A stretch of 64,000 bases of DNA, taken from the NCBI GenBank assembly GCA_013178165.1, contig JABLXG010000001.1, forward strand, positions 205,605-269,604. Reading direction: 5' to 3'. Below are positions 9,279 to 17,878 of the stretch, in pieces; within the stretch, counting starts at the first letter, position 1; every line of letters starts with the position of its first letter. The stretch is from Anaerolineae bacterium. Its GTDB lineage: Bacteria; Chloroflexota; Anaerolineae; Aggregatilineales; Ch27. The notes below the pieces were generated by a model, which saw only the letters and a program-made list of their open reading frames with translations, searched no databases and was not told the DNA's origin. A program made the position numbers and the translations under genes.

Positions 9279-11563
9279 CAGGCATCCTCCAGATATTCCT
9301 TGAGCGCCACAAGGGCCAGAGCCGGGCGATTGACCTTGTCGCCGCCCTGGTTCCAGTAGCGGCCCACATTCCAGGTGATCATCAGGTGGCGGCGGGCGCG
9401 TGTGATGCCCACGTACAGCAGGCGGAGACGTTCGGCAGCGTAATCCAGACGTGCCTGGGCGGTGGCTTCGCCCTCATGATAGGGTTTGTTCAGGCGTAGC
9501 GCGTCAAGCTGGGCCAGGATTTCCGCCTCAAGGTTAAGTTGGTCGCGCAGATACCAGCGCTCAGCCAGGTAATTGTCATAGGGCTGTGCAGCCGGGAAAC
9601 CGTAGTTGCTGACGCCCATCAGGTACACCCGATCCCATTCCAGCCCCTTGGCCGCGTGCATCGTAGCAACGGTCACTTTGCCCTTCTGAGGCTCGTACCC
9701 CTTTTCTACATCATCGAAGCCGATGAATTTGCGCTCGTTCGCGCTGATCTGTTGCAGCTCAGTGGCAAACTCCGGCAGGCGGAAGGCCGGGTTGCTCAAG
9801 GTCATCTCCCGTAGCACTACGGCGATCTTGTATCCGAGTGCAATGTCCGAGGGTTCGGTGAAACAGTCTTGGGTGATTGTCAGGACTAACTGATCAATCG
9901 GTAGTGTGGTCGCCTCCAGCCACAGGCGTACCTGGCTGCGAAACGCTTCCAGATCGACGCGAATATCCGGTTCCTGGGCGATGGCTCCTACATCATCAAG
10001 CCAGTCTAGCCCGGCGAGCGGCCACAGGAAACGCTCTGGCTCGCGGCACCCGGTCAGCGCCCGGACGGCAATGTCTGTCTGACGGTCGTCAAGAGGAAGC
10101 CTGTGCGGCCCCTGCCGCCAGACTTCCTGATATAGAGCGGCGAGCATGCGGGCATTGAGGGGAGCACCCAGGTAGTTCAGGACATGGTAAAGGATTGTCG
10201 CTGCCTGGCGGGTCGCTGAAGTACTGCGTAGCAGCTCTTCATAGTCGATCTCTTGCGCTTTCAGCAGTTCGGCCAGTTTATAGGCATGGCTGTTTTCCGG
10301 CGCCAGAACGGCCACGGTGTAGTCTTTGCCGCTGCCCTGCCGGAGAAATCGCTCCACATTGGCGGCAACCAGCTTAAGCTCGTATTCCGGGCTGATGTTC
10401 TCATCGGGCTGGTAGTGGATGTAGATGCTGCGGTTGTCATCGGGTGGATTCGGCGCCGGATCATCCGCCGGCGCCGGCTGGATGTACTGTTCGAGGAAGG
10501 CCATCTGGCGGAGTACCGGCACGGGATGGGAGCGGGTTGTCCACGCCACCAGCGCATTGGCCAGGTCAATGATCGCCTGTGTCGAACGTCCCGAGGTCTG
10601 CAAGGGCATATCCTGAACCTCACGCTGGCTGAGAAATTCCCGCAGAAAACGCGGATCAGCCGTGGTGAACGTGGTATTGATGGCCTGGTTGGGATCGCCG
10701 ACGCGCACCCAGTTGCGCTCGTCGCTGAGCAACCGCAGCATGTCTTCCTGCAGCTTACTGCTATCCTGAGCTTCGTCTTCCAGGATGTACGGCCAGCGGG
10801 CGCGCAGGCGGATCAGATAATCTTTGTCGCGCTCTAGCGCGTCAATAGCCAGGCGAACCAGATCGTCAAAGTCAACTCCACCCCGATAGGTGAGGCTGCG
10901 CTGGTAGTCTTCGTAAACAGCCAGACCAAAGCGCACCAGCGGCAATTCTGCAGCGCGCGGCTCTAGCAACTGGCGAATCTGCGCCGGATCCAGCCGGTAG
11001 TTTTTGGCCTGCTTGACAAAACGCTGACCCAGATCAATGGCCAGTTGCGATAGTTCATTGCGCCCCATCTGGCGAAGCCGCTGTTCGTTCGCTACGATCT
11101 CCGCACTGAGATAAGGCCTGAGTACCGGCAGGTATTCGCTGAGGAGTCCCCTGGCAATATCCTCAAGGATGCGGGCGGTTACACGTTCGTCGATGATCTG
11201 AAAATCCTCAGAAAGCCCCACCAGCGCCGGGCGTTCCCGCACAATGTCGTGGGCCAAGCCGTGAAGTGTGCGCACACGGTAGCCGATATAGGGCAATAAC
11301 CCGCGTTCGCGTTGCAGGATATCGGCAATGCGGTTGCGAAAGTGGTTGACCGCTGTGTTGGTGAAGGTCACGATCAGTACTTCGCGACGGTTGACTCCTT
11401 CAGTCAGTCCGCGGGATGTCAGATCCTCTACCAGGCGTGCGGCGAGATGGGACAAGGTGAACGTCTTGCCGCTGCCGGGAACGGCTTTTATGCCCATCTT
11501 CCCGCCGCGGTAGCCGTGAACAATGGCATGTTGCTCCGGGCGAAGCCGTACACTGGCTGCCAT
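9278..11563 (-). CDS. UvrD/AddA-type SF1 DNA helicase without nuclease domain
   Basis: 761 residues. SF1A helicase motifs are intact: Q-motif region, Walker A AVPGSGKT (27-34), motif II EDEAQDSS, motif III GDPNQAI, motif V TMHAAKGLEWDRV and motif VI LYVGITRAR. Unlike AddA or RecB, the protein ends after the second helicase domain, and the nuclease function is in the next gene. It overlaps both neighbours by one base (TGATG), so the three genes are translated together. It is probably the motor subunit of a RecBCD/AddAB-like complex. Confidence 0.9.
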   Translation of the reverse strand: MAASVRLRPEQHAIVHGYRGGKMGIKAVPGSGKTFTLSHLAARLVEDLTSRGLTEGVNRREVLIVTFTNTAVNHFRNRIADILQRERGLLPYIGYRVRTLHGLAHDIVRERPALVGLSEDFQIIDERVTARILEDIARGLLSEYLPVLRPYLSAEIVANEQRLRQMGRNELSQLAIDLGQRFVKQAKNYRLDPAQIRQLLEPRAAELPLVRFGLAVYEDYQRSLTYRGGVDFDDLVRLAIDALERDKDYLIRLRARWPYILEDEAQDSSKLQEDMLRLLSDERNWVRVGDPNQAINTTFTTADPRFLREFLSQREVQDMPLQTSGRSTQAIIDLANALVAWTTRSHPVPVLRQMAFLEQYIQPAPADDPAPNPPDDNRSIYIHYQPDENISPEYELKLVAANVERFLRQGSGKDYTVAVLAPENSHAYKLAELLKAQEIDYEELLRSTSATRQAATILYHVLNYLGAPLNARMLAALYQEVWRQGPHRLPLDDRQTDIAVRALTGCREPERFLWPLAGLDWLDDVGAIAQEPDIRVDLEAFRSQVRLWLEATTLPIDQLVLTITQDCFTEPSDIALGYKIAVVLREMTLSNPAFRLPEFATELQQISANERKFIGFDDVEKGYEPQKGKVTVATMHAAKGLEWDRVYLMGVSNYGFPAAQPYDNYLAERWYLRDQLNLEAEILAQLDALRLNKPYHEGEATAQARLDYAAERLRLLYVGITRARRHLMITWNVGRYWNQGGDKVNRPALALVALKEYLEDA

Positions 11564-13650
11564 CAGCTCCGTCCCTCCTGCTCACCATAGCGCTGAAGAA
11601 TCTGCTGGAATACATAGAGCATGGGACCTCGTTGCTCATAGCCCTGTTCGTTCAGGTCAGCAGTGCCCAGGTAGATACGACGGCGGCAACGCCGGAGCAA
11701 ACCGACCATCAGGCGGTAGAGCATACGGCGCTGGGCGTCAATCTCGTCTTCTTCAGACCAGAAGCGCCCGGGAGGATAGCCGCGCATCAGCACGTAGGGA
11801 TGGGTGAGGGGTTGTTCCAGGCGTTTCCACCACGATTCGCTACCCACATCAACCCAGAACTGATAATCAACCACCCGATTGCGCATCAGGAATGTATAGG
11901 CGGGGGCAACAAATACCGCTTCTGCCTTTTCCTCGCGTTGATCCGGCATGTACAGCGCAGCCAGAACTCCCTCATTCACCAGTTGGACATATTCTTGTCC
12001 GACACTGGCCCAGTTCGGCTTGCCATGGTCATAGGGATAAAGCACCTGTCGGAACTTACGCGCCGACTCGATAAGCTGTGCGGCAATGCGCCCGGCATCA
12101 AGATTGGTATGAAAGCCAAAGCCCGGCTGGGAAAGCACTTCCCCGAACAGACGACGCAAGAAGTAATCAAGCGGTTGCGGTTGCTCGGCCAGTTCCTCGC
12201 TGACTGTCTGTAGCCAGGTACGCAGCGTCTCATAACGCTGGCCTGCTTGATAGGTGATGCGTTCACGAACGGCGGGCTGAATGACCTCAAAGGAACTGAG
12301 AGCGCCACCATGCTGGTGTCGGTATACAATGCTCGTCAGCAATTGCGCCCGAACCGGGTCCAGACCGTCAATGACCTGAGTCAGCATGTCAGCTACATCA
12401 ACTGGCAGCGGGGCGCTGAATCCCCAGTCTGGGTGTGCCAGCAGAAGAAGGGTTAGCAGAGCGCGGGCAGCCGGCTCATCACGCAGGGCGCGCGAAGGCC
12501 GATGCGAAACGGCCGGAATGCCATGGCTCTCCAGGCGGTACTGCAGCGAGAAGCGCAGGGTATCCGGCAGAAATGGCGCCAGGATTGCTATTTCACGCGG
12601 TGAGACGCCATCGCGGACGAGATCAGCGATGCGGTCCACTATCCAGTCAAGCATCTGAGGGTAGTAAGTATGGTAGGTAAACTCCAGCGCCGTACGGGGG
12701 CTGATCTCTACAGGGGCGCTATCGCCGCCCAGGGCAATGCGAACGGCACGCTCCAGCGAATCAACCTCCGGCGACATTGTGACTGGCTCCTCCAAGCGAC
12801 GGTGTTCCTCGCACAATTCGCGCAGCCCGGCGGCGCTGGCAGGGTCCGCGCCAAGAAACGATCGAAACCCGCCGTCGGAGTCATAGATCAACCAGGCCGA
12901 TTGCCAGTGGTCCCACCAGAGGCGGATGAAGTCGTGAACAACGGGGCTTTGTTCCTCGATGTTGTCCGCGATCAGGTGCTGGTAGGAGGCTGCGAAGTAG
13001 CGGCGAAACACACGATGCGGTAGCAGATACTGCGTGAAAACTTCCAGTTGCGCTGCGTAATCAAGGAGATTGTGTTGCCGGCAATAGGCTCGATAGGCCT
13101 GGCTGATTTCTTCGCTTTTGCGGTAGACCAGCAAGCGGGACGAGTGACGATCTCCCCAGGCGGCGCATAGCCGGTCGGTAACCTGCTCGAACGGAAAGCC
13201 AGCTTCCGCCGCCTTGGCCATGTTGTCCAACAACTGAGCGGCGATCCGCGGCGCGGTCAGACTGATCGAGTCGAAGACTCCTTCCGCGATGACTGGGCGG
13301 ACGAACCGCATCATATAGTACTGGGCGGTCTCCAGGGTCAGGAATACTGGCTCACGGGTCGGATCAAAGCCAGCTGGCTCCGCTACCAGTGGCCAGAAGC
13401 GCTCCAGGTTACGGCGGGCAATGCCGCTGAGCGTCACAACCGTGACATCACCCGGAACACGGGCATGGCGGTAGGCCGCCAGTTGATACGGGCGACCCAG
13501 CAAACGCTGAGGTACCAGGATCAGCACACTGTCAGGGGAAACACCGCTCTGGAGAAGGCTCTGAAGATGCTGAATGGCGAGCGTAGTCTTGCCCGTCCCA
13601 GCTGGCCCTTCCAGAAAGACACGGGATGGTTGTTGCTGCACGCGACTCAC
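11563..13650 (-). CDS. AddB-like divergent UvrD-fold helicase subunit
   Basis: 695 residues from GTG 13650, preceded by AAGGAG 6 nt upstream. Walker A is GPAGTGKT (15-22). The motif II position reads DNIEEQ rather than DEAQD, and the later helicase motifs are weak, as in AddB, where one subunit has lost motor activity. The fold and position agree with a structural or recognition subunit. It is the first gene of the operon. No nuclease motif or Fe-S cysteines are seen, unlike true AddB; those features are in the separate nuclease two genes downstream. Confidence 0.75.
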   Translation of the reverse strand: MSRVQQQPSRVFLEGPAGTGKTTLAIQHLQSLLQSGVSPDSVLILVPQRLLGRPYQLAAYRHARVPGDVTVVTLSGIARRNLERFWPLVAEPAGFDPTREPVFLTLETAQYYMMRFVRPVIAEGVFDSISLTAPRIAAQLLDNMAKAAEAGFPFEQVTDRLCAAWGDRHSSRLLVYRKSEEISQAYRAYCRQHNLLDYAAQLEVFTQYLLPHRVFRRYFAASYQHLIADNIEEQSPVVHDFIRLWWDHWQSAWLIYDSDGGFRSFLGADPASAAGLRELCEEHRRLEEPVTMSPEVDSLERAVRIALGGDSAPVEISPRTALEFTYHTYYPQMLDWIVDRIADLVRDGVSPREIAILAPFLPDTLRFSLQYRLESHGIPAVSHRPSRALRDEPAARALLTLLLLAHPDWGFSAPLPVDVADMLTQVIDGLDPVRAQLLTSIVYRHQHGGALSSFEVIQPAVRERITYQAGQRYETLRTWLQTVSEELAEQPQPLDYFLRRLFGEVLSQPGFGFHTNLDAGRIAAQLIESARKFRQVLYPYDHGKPNWASVGQEYVQLVNEGVLAALYMPDQREEKAEAVFVAPAYTFLMRNRVVDYQFWVDVGSESWWKRLEQPLTHPYVLMRGYPPGRFWSEEDEIDAQRRMLYRLMVGLLRRCRRRIYLGTADLNEQGYEQRGPMLYVFQQILQRYGEQEGRS

Positions 13651-13701
13651 TTATCTCCTTTGTCGCCGCCGGCGATCGCCAGTATTACTTTCGCTCAGAC
13701 G

Positions 13702-13737
13702 TTCTACTATTGTAGAAGATTGACCGGATTTGCACAA
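13702..13737 (-). promoter_or_regulatory. Promoter of the repair operon with a palindrome over the -10
   Basis: On the minus strand TTGTGC (13737-13732), 17 bp, then TACAAT (13714-13709). The -10 lies inside a perfect palindrome TTCTACAATAGTAGAA (13702-13717), a good shape for a repressor operator. The GTG start of the AddB-like gene is 52 bp further on. Confidence 0.5.
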
Positions 13738-13771
13738 CAACAAACAGCGGGCTGTGCTGGCCAGCCCGCTG
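13731..13771 (-). terminator. Terminator of the LysM gene
   Basis: On the minus strand a 10 bp stem CAGCGGGCTG/CAGCCCGCTG (13762-13771 with 13745-13754) with a 7 nt loop is followed by TTTGTTGTTGT. Its T-rich tail overlaps the -35 of the next operon. Confidence 0.7.
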
Positions 13772-13798
13772 TCGAAGTCACGTTTGTCCCCGGGTATA

Positions 13799-15067
13799 TC
13801 AGTCCACGATGGGGATGTAGAACACCTGGTTGATGAAGATGTAGCGCGGATTGGCGATGATGTCCTGGTTGGCGTACCAGATCTCAATCCACCTGGTACC
13901 CCGGCCATATGCCTTGTACGCAAGATCCCACAGGGTGTCTCCTGGCACTACCACATACGGCCGGCCGGGGTTCGGGATGGCCGACGGCCCGGTTGGGGTA
14001 GGGGTATTGCTGGGCGTGAGCGTGTTGGTAGGCGTATTGGTCGGCGTGCTTGTGGGCGTAGCCGTGGCCGTTGGTGTGAAGGTGGGTGTATTGGTCGGCG
14101 TAGCTGTTGCTGTCGCTGTGGCCGTGTTCGTGGGCGTAGGAGTGTCAGTAGGCGTTGATGTTGGAGTCGCCGTCGGAACGGGAGTATCCGATGGCCGCAG
14201 TGTTGGTGTACTGGTAGGCAGCGGCACGGGCGTGCTGGTAATCGGAATTGGAGTAGACGTTGTCGAGAGTGTAGGCTCTGCAGATGGCGTTACTGTATTG
14301 GTGGACGCGATAACCATCTCAGTAGGAGGCACAGGCGTAGCGCTGGGCGACGCGGGCGTGCGCGTTGGCGGCACAGGTGTGCGCGTTGGCAATTCAGGTG
14401 TGTCACTGGGCTTGACCGGTGTACTGCTCGGCGGAAGCGGCGTATTGCTTGGTGGAAGAGGTGTTGCAGTGGGTCGTGGTGTTCGGGTTGCCTCAACCGC
14501 TGTCGCTGTCGGTGGGAGCGGTGTATTGCTGGGTGGAACAGGGGTATTGGTTGCAGGCACAGATGTAGCCGTTGGCACAGGGGTATCTGATGGGATGAGT
14601 GGCGTCGCGCTTGGCTCCACCGGGGTTGGCGGCTGCTCCGTGGCAGTTGGCACCATGGCTACCACTGCAGGAGTGACCGTCTGCGTCGGTGGCACAGGCG
14701 TCTCCGTGGGCGAGGCAACCGGCGTCGATGTCTCTTCAACCACCGTTGGTTCTGGGGTAGCAGTCTCAGCAGGTGGTTGGGTAGGCATCTCTGTCGATAC
14801 CTCAGCGGGCGTTTCTGTAGGGACCTCAGGCGGGATGGTCGGCACTTCGGTCTCGCCAAGTAGATCGGAGACAACAGTTGGCGTAGCCTGTGGCAGGACA
14901 GGAGGATTGTTAGTGAGAGCGTACACGACGAGGCAGACGGCAGCAAGCACGATGATAAGAGCCAGGATCAGCAGTCCACGGTTGGACTGCCTGTCCTGTT
15001 GTGAGGATGAACCCTGGGCCATGGGTTGGTTACCCCCTGTTGGAGCGAGATCAGCAAACGGAAGCAT
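13799..15067 (-). CDS. Membrane-anchored LysM protein with very long Thr/Pro linker
   Basis: 422 residues. One membrane segment lies at about 31-51, followed by some 310 residues dominated by TPT, PTxTP and PPSNTP units. A C-terminal LysM domain spans about 370-420 ([18 protein letters not shown]...). LysM binds peptidoglycan or chitin-like glycans, so the protein probably spans from the membrane into the wall. An internal ATG at 15022 (MAQGSSSQQ) has a G-rich upstream stretch and could be the real start. The left IS copy sits 66 bp upstream of the annotated start. Confidence 0.8.
   Translation of the reverse strand: MLPFADLAPTGGNQPMAQGSSSQQDRQSNRGLLILALIIVLAAVCLVVYALTNNPPVLPQATPTVVSDLLGETEVPTIPPEVPTETPAEVSTEMPTQPPAETATPEPTVVEETSTPVASPTETPVPPTQTVTPAVVAMVPTATEQPPTPVEPSATPLIPSDTPVPTATSVPATNTPVPPSNTPLPPTATAVEATRTPRPTATPLPPSNTPLPPSSTPVKPSDTPELPTRTPVPPTRTPASPSATPVPPTEMVIASTNTVTPSAEPTLSTTSTPIPITSTPVPLPTSTPTLRPSDTPVPTATPTSTPTDTPTPTNTATATATATPTNTPTFTPTATATPTSTPTNTPTNTLTPSNTPTPTGPSAIPNPGRPYVVVPGDTLWDLAYKAYGRGTRWIEIWYANQDIIANPRYIFINQVFYIPIVD
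13990..14880. repeat. Degenerate Thr/Pro codon repeat tract
   Basis: Imperfect short-period repetition of units such as ggtgtattggt/ggcgta encodes the linker of the LysM protein on the minus strand. Its plus-strand reading gives a Val/Gly-rich open frame that is only a shadow. Confidence 0.6.
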
Positions 15068-15125
15068 CCGTATAGGAGCAGTACGGCAAGCATAGCATCA
15101 CACTTCTAAAGATGCAACGCACCTC

Positions 15126-15133
15126 CGAAAAAT
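15126..15133. repeat. Half of a split 8 bp target-site duplication (CGAAAAAT)
   Basis: CGAAAAAT directly abuts the left end of IS copy A. The matching half is not on the right of copy A; it lies, inverted, on the inner side of copy B at 21422-21429. Confidence 0.75.
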
Positions 15134-15223
15134 GGTAGTGTATCTTTCGCGGTTGAAATAGAAAAAGACGCGAAACGAGGTTAAGGTTTTGTTTGGACCC
15201 AAAACGAAACCAAGGATCGCGTC

Positions 15224-16222
15224 ATGACAAGCATAGAAAAGACACTCACAAATTTCAACAGCTTCCTCACGGAGTTACAAGCGGCGTTAGCCGGGGAAGT
15301 GCAGCGACGCATCAATGCCCAACTGGAAGACGAGGTCGAGGCGTGGTTACATCGCGGGTATTATGAACGCCGAGCCAAAGTTGGGGCACGGCAAGGGGGA
15401 GCACAATGCCTGCGCTGTGGAACCCGCCAGGCGCGGCGGTTTTCGCGTAATGGGCATCGCTACCGGCAACTGGTGACGAGCTTCGGCGTGCTTGATATTG
15501 GGGTGCCGCGAGTGATCTGTGCATGTGGCGGCAGTGTGAGGATACCGTTTTCCATGCTGGAACCGGGTCAACGGCTCTGGGGCGATGTGGTGGAACAAAT
15601 CGGGCGTTGGGCGGACCTGGGGGTGAGTTTGCGCCAAATGCAAGGGGCAATCGGCGCGCAACTGGGAACCCAGGTAGGGCTGCGTAAACTGAATGAGGTT
15701 GTTCAACACGTCCATCCCCCACTTGAAACCACCTTAAGCAGTGTGCCACCGGTCATCATGCTGGATGCGATTTGGATGACCCTGCTGGAGCCCACAGGGG
15801 CCACCCATACGGATCGTGCTGGACGCCAGCGCGCGACCAAAGCCAAAGAAAAAGTGTGTTTGTTAGTGGCCCTGGGTCTTTATCCCCAGACCGGGCGCTG
15901 GGGCATCCTCAGTTGGACGCTGGCCAAGAGTGAAAGTCAAGCCGAGTGGGAACGGTTACTTGTCCCCCTGGAAACACGCGGTCTGTATCGTGAACGAGGG
16001 GTAGAATTGTTCATCCATGATGGCGGGGCCGGGTTGATGGCGGCACTCGTCTTGATGTATCCCCATGTCCCTCACCAACGCTGTTTGTTTCACAAACTGC
16101 GCAATCTCCGTTCCGCTATTGAAGTCCCAGCCGACCTGACACGGGATGAGGCGCGCGCCTTCAAACAGAATTTGATGCAGCATATCCAGGTCAGTTTGCC
16201 GCCTCGTCCCCGCAAGCGATGA
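15224..16222 (+). CDS. Transposase, Mutator/IS256 type, N-terminal part (copy A)
   Basis: 332 residues. It has an N-terminal zinc-ribbon-like segment (CLRCGTRQARR, then VICACGG). The first two catalytic acids of the DDE triad are likely D181 in VIMLDAIW and the D in LFIHDGGAGL, followed by the Mutator-type C-x2-H signature (RCLFHKLRNL). The frame stops at 16220-16222, before the catalytic Glu. The rest is in an overlapping -1 frame (ATGA overlap). It is either coupled, frameshifted during translation or broken by an indel; no classical slippery heptamer is visible. Confidence 0.88.
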   Translation: MTSIEKTLTNFNSFLTELQAALAGEVQRRINAQLEDEVEAWLHRGYYERRAKVGARQGGAQCLRCGTRQARRFSRNGHRYRQLVTSFGVLDIGVPRVICACGGSVRIPFSMLEPGQRLWGDVVEQIGRWADLGVSLRQMQGAIGAQLGTQVGLRKLNEVVQHVHPPLETTLSSVPPVIMLDAIWMTLLEPTGATHTDRAGRQRATKAKEKVCLLVALGLYPQTGRWGILSWTLAKSESQAEWERLLVPLETRGLYRERGVELFIHDGGAGLMAALVLMYPHVPHQRCLFHKLRNLRSAIEVPADLTRDEARAFKQNLMQHIQVSLPPRPRKR

Positions 16223-16494
16223 CACGCCAACGTGATGCGTTTGTTGACCACCGGCACGCCCAACAACCCAACTTAGTCGCGACGTTGTGTCGCGATTGGG
16301 CCGCAACGGTCGCCTTCTTTCGCGTGCTGGCGCGTTTCCCTGACTGGCCCCGCCTGTTCTTGCGAACAACCAGCTTGCTTGAGCGCGTCAATCGCATGAT
16401 CCGCCGCCTTTTTCGGGCCGCTGGCGCTTTTCATTCGCCGACAGGTTTGCTCGCGGCTGCTACACGCGTCCTTGAGCCGCATCGCCTGATTTGA
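16219..16494 (+). CDS. Transposase C-terminal part with the catalytic Glu (copy A)
   Basis: 91 residues. The segment LRTTSLLERVNRMIRRLFR is the conserved Mutator/IS256 region holding the third catalytic acid (E in LLERVN). Together with the upstream frame it totals about 420 residues, the usual size of one IS256-type transposase, so the two pieces are parts of a single ancestral protein. The ATG overlaps the upstream stop. The frame remains open upstream of the ATG, as expected for a -1 shift. Confidence 0.8.
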   Translation: MTRQRDAFVDHRHAQQPNLVATLCRDWAATVAFFRVLARFPDWPRLFLRTTSLLERVNRMIRRLFRAAGAFHSPTGLLAAATRVLEPHRLI

Positions 16495-16567
16495 ATTTCA
16501 ACCGCGAAAGATACACTACCTTTGCGGGTTGCTACGCCAAAGGCCACTCGTTACAATAATCACGCAG

Positions 16568-16640
16568 GCCCCCGTAGCTCAAGGGATAGAGCGACGGCCT
16601 TCGGAGCCGTGCGTTGTGGGTTCGAATCCTACCGGGGGCA
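16568..16640 (+). tRNA. tRNA-Arg (anticodon TCG)
   Basis: 73 nt cloverleaf. Acceptor GCCCCCG/CGGGGGC, D stem GCTC/GAGC, anticodon stem ACGGC/GCCGT with loop CTTCGGA (anticodon TCG), T arm GTGGG-TTCGAAT-CCTAC, discriminator A. No CCA is encoded. It lies inside the segment bounded by the two IS copies. Confidence 0.95.
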
Positions 16641-16661
16641 TTCTGTGAGCTGTTCGGCAAG

Positions 16662-16691
16662 CGCCCTGGTCTACAACAGCCCAGGGCGTTT
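16662..16691 (+). terminator. Terminator after tRNA-Arg
   Basis: 8 bp stem CGCCCTGG/CCAGGGCG (16662-16669 and 16681-16688) with an 11 nt loop and a short T run. It lies between the tRNA and trpS. Confidence 0.5.
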
Positions 16692-16729
16692 CAGCACCAG
16701 TTCGTCTGTTCCGGAAGCGAAGGATACCC

Positions 16730-17764
16730 ATGATCATTGAGACAGGTTCCAGCAAGCAGCGTGTGCTATCCGGCATTCAGCCATCCGGCAACCTGACCAT
16801 TGGCAACTACCTTGGAGCGCTCAGCCAATGGGTCAAGGAGCAACACCGCTACGAAAGCTACTTCTGCGTGGTGGATATGCACGCCATCACCGTTCCCCAA
16901 GACCCCGCTACACTGCGCGAGAAAACCCGCGAAGTGGCTGCCCTGTACATTGCCTCCGGCATTGACCCGCAGGTGGCAACCATCTTCGTGCAGTCGCATG
17001 TCCCTGCCCATGCTGAACTGGCCTGGATTCTGAATTGTTTTACTCCCATTGGCTGGCTTAACCGGATGACCCAGTTCAAGGATAAGGCAGCCAAGCAACA
17101 AGCAGATACCGTCAGCGCCGGCTTGTTCAACTATCCTGTCCTGATGGCGGCTGACATCCTGCTGTACCAGGCGCATCAGGTGCCGGTGGGCGACGATCAG
17201 CGTCAGCATCTGGAACTCACACGGGATGTAGCCCAGCGTTTCAATTACCTGTACGGCGAAACCTTCGTCGTGCCAGAACCGATGATTCGTGAGACCGGTG
17301 CACGCGTGATGGGCCTTGACGATCCCACCAAAAAGATGAGCAAGAGCGAGGTCGACTCACAGTATCACGCTGTCTACCTGCTGGACGACCTTGACTGGGC
17401 CAGTAAGAAGATCATGCGCGCCAAGACGGATTCCTACACCGACATCCGCTTCACTAACGACCCGGAACGCGCCGGTGTCAACAACCTGCTTGAAATCTAC
17501 GCGACAATCACCGGCCAATCCCACGATGCCATTGAAGCGCACTTCGCTGGCAAGGGCTATGGTGTTCTCAAGCGTGAAGTTGCAGAAGTGGTTGTAGAGA
17601 TGCTGCGCCCCCTCCAGGCGCGCTACCGCGAGATCACCAGCGATCCCGCCTATCTAGATGGTGTGCTGGCTCAGGGGGCGGAGAGAGCCTCGACGGTGGC
17701 GGAAAGAACGCTCAAGCTGGTCAAAGAGCGTGTGGGGTTCTTGCCGCCTTATCGGCGCTCATAG
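16730..17764 (+). CDS. trpS: Tryptophanyl-tRNA synthetase
   Basis: 344 residues, a normal length for bacterial TrpRS. The class I signatures are TIGN (in GNLTIGNYLGAL, the HIGH equivalent) near residue 23 and KMSKS in PTKKMSKSEVDS. GIQPSGNLTIG and the MAADILLYQAHQVPVGDDQ block are diagnostic for TrpRS over TyrRS. It charges tRNA-Trp in the cytoplasm. It lies downstream of tRNA-Arg; no T-box-like leader was found. Confidence 0.96.
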   Translation: MIIETGSSKQRVLSGIQPSGNLTIGNYLGALSQWVKEQHRYESYFCVVDMHAITVPQDPATLREKTREVAALYIASGIDPQVATIFVQSHVPAHAELAWILNCFTPIGWLNRMTQFKDKAAKQQADTVSAGLFNYPVLMAADILLYQAHQVPVGDDQRQHLELTRDVAQRFNYLYGETFVVPEPMIRETGARVMGLDDPTKKMSKSEVDSQYHAVYLLDDLDWASKKIMRAKTDSYTDIRFTNDPERAGVNNLLEIYATITGQSHDAIEAHFAGKGYGVLKREVAEVVVEMLRPLQARYREITSDPAYLDGVLAQGAERASTVAERTLKLVKERVGFLPPYRRS

Positions 17765-17878
17765 TGAAAACGAGGCCTCAACTTCTCTGCGCTCACGAGC
17801 CGACTACCCGCTGCAACTACGCATCTGAGCACGATGTGCCGCGCTGAGCAGGTCGGCATGAGGAGCCTTGCTGGCAAC

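Larger units (their letters stand above)
15134..16520 (+). mobile_element. IS256/Mutator-type insertion sequence, copy A (1,387 bp)
   Basis: The two ends are 26 bp perfect terminal inverted repeats beginning GGTAGTGTATCTTTCG (15134-15159 and 16495-16520). Between them are a leader with a hairpin (about 15185-15211) and two overlapping transposase frames. The direct 8 bp flanks of this copy do not match each other (CGAAAAAT and TTTGCGGG). Copy B at 21430-22816 appears identical in inverse orientation, judged from identical translations in several frames. Confidence 0.92.

Noticed and set aside
13990-14880. Possible CRISPR-like array
   Set aside because: The repeats are short, degenerate and in frame with Thr-Pro codons; there are no unique spacers of fixed size.
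13851-15095. 414-residue plus-strand frame rich in Val and Gly
   Set aside because: It is the antisense reading of the Thr/Pro linker of the LysM gene; low-complexity repeats keep it open.
16568-16640. tRNA-Arg as an integration (att) site
   Set aside because: No integrase gene and no repeat of the tRNA 3' end were seen; the neighbouring mobile DNA is a DDE-type IS.
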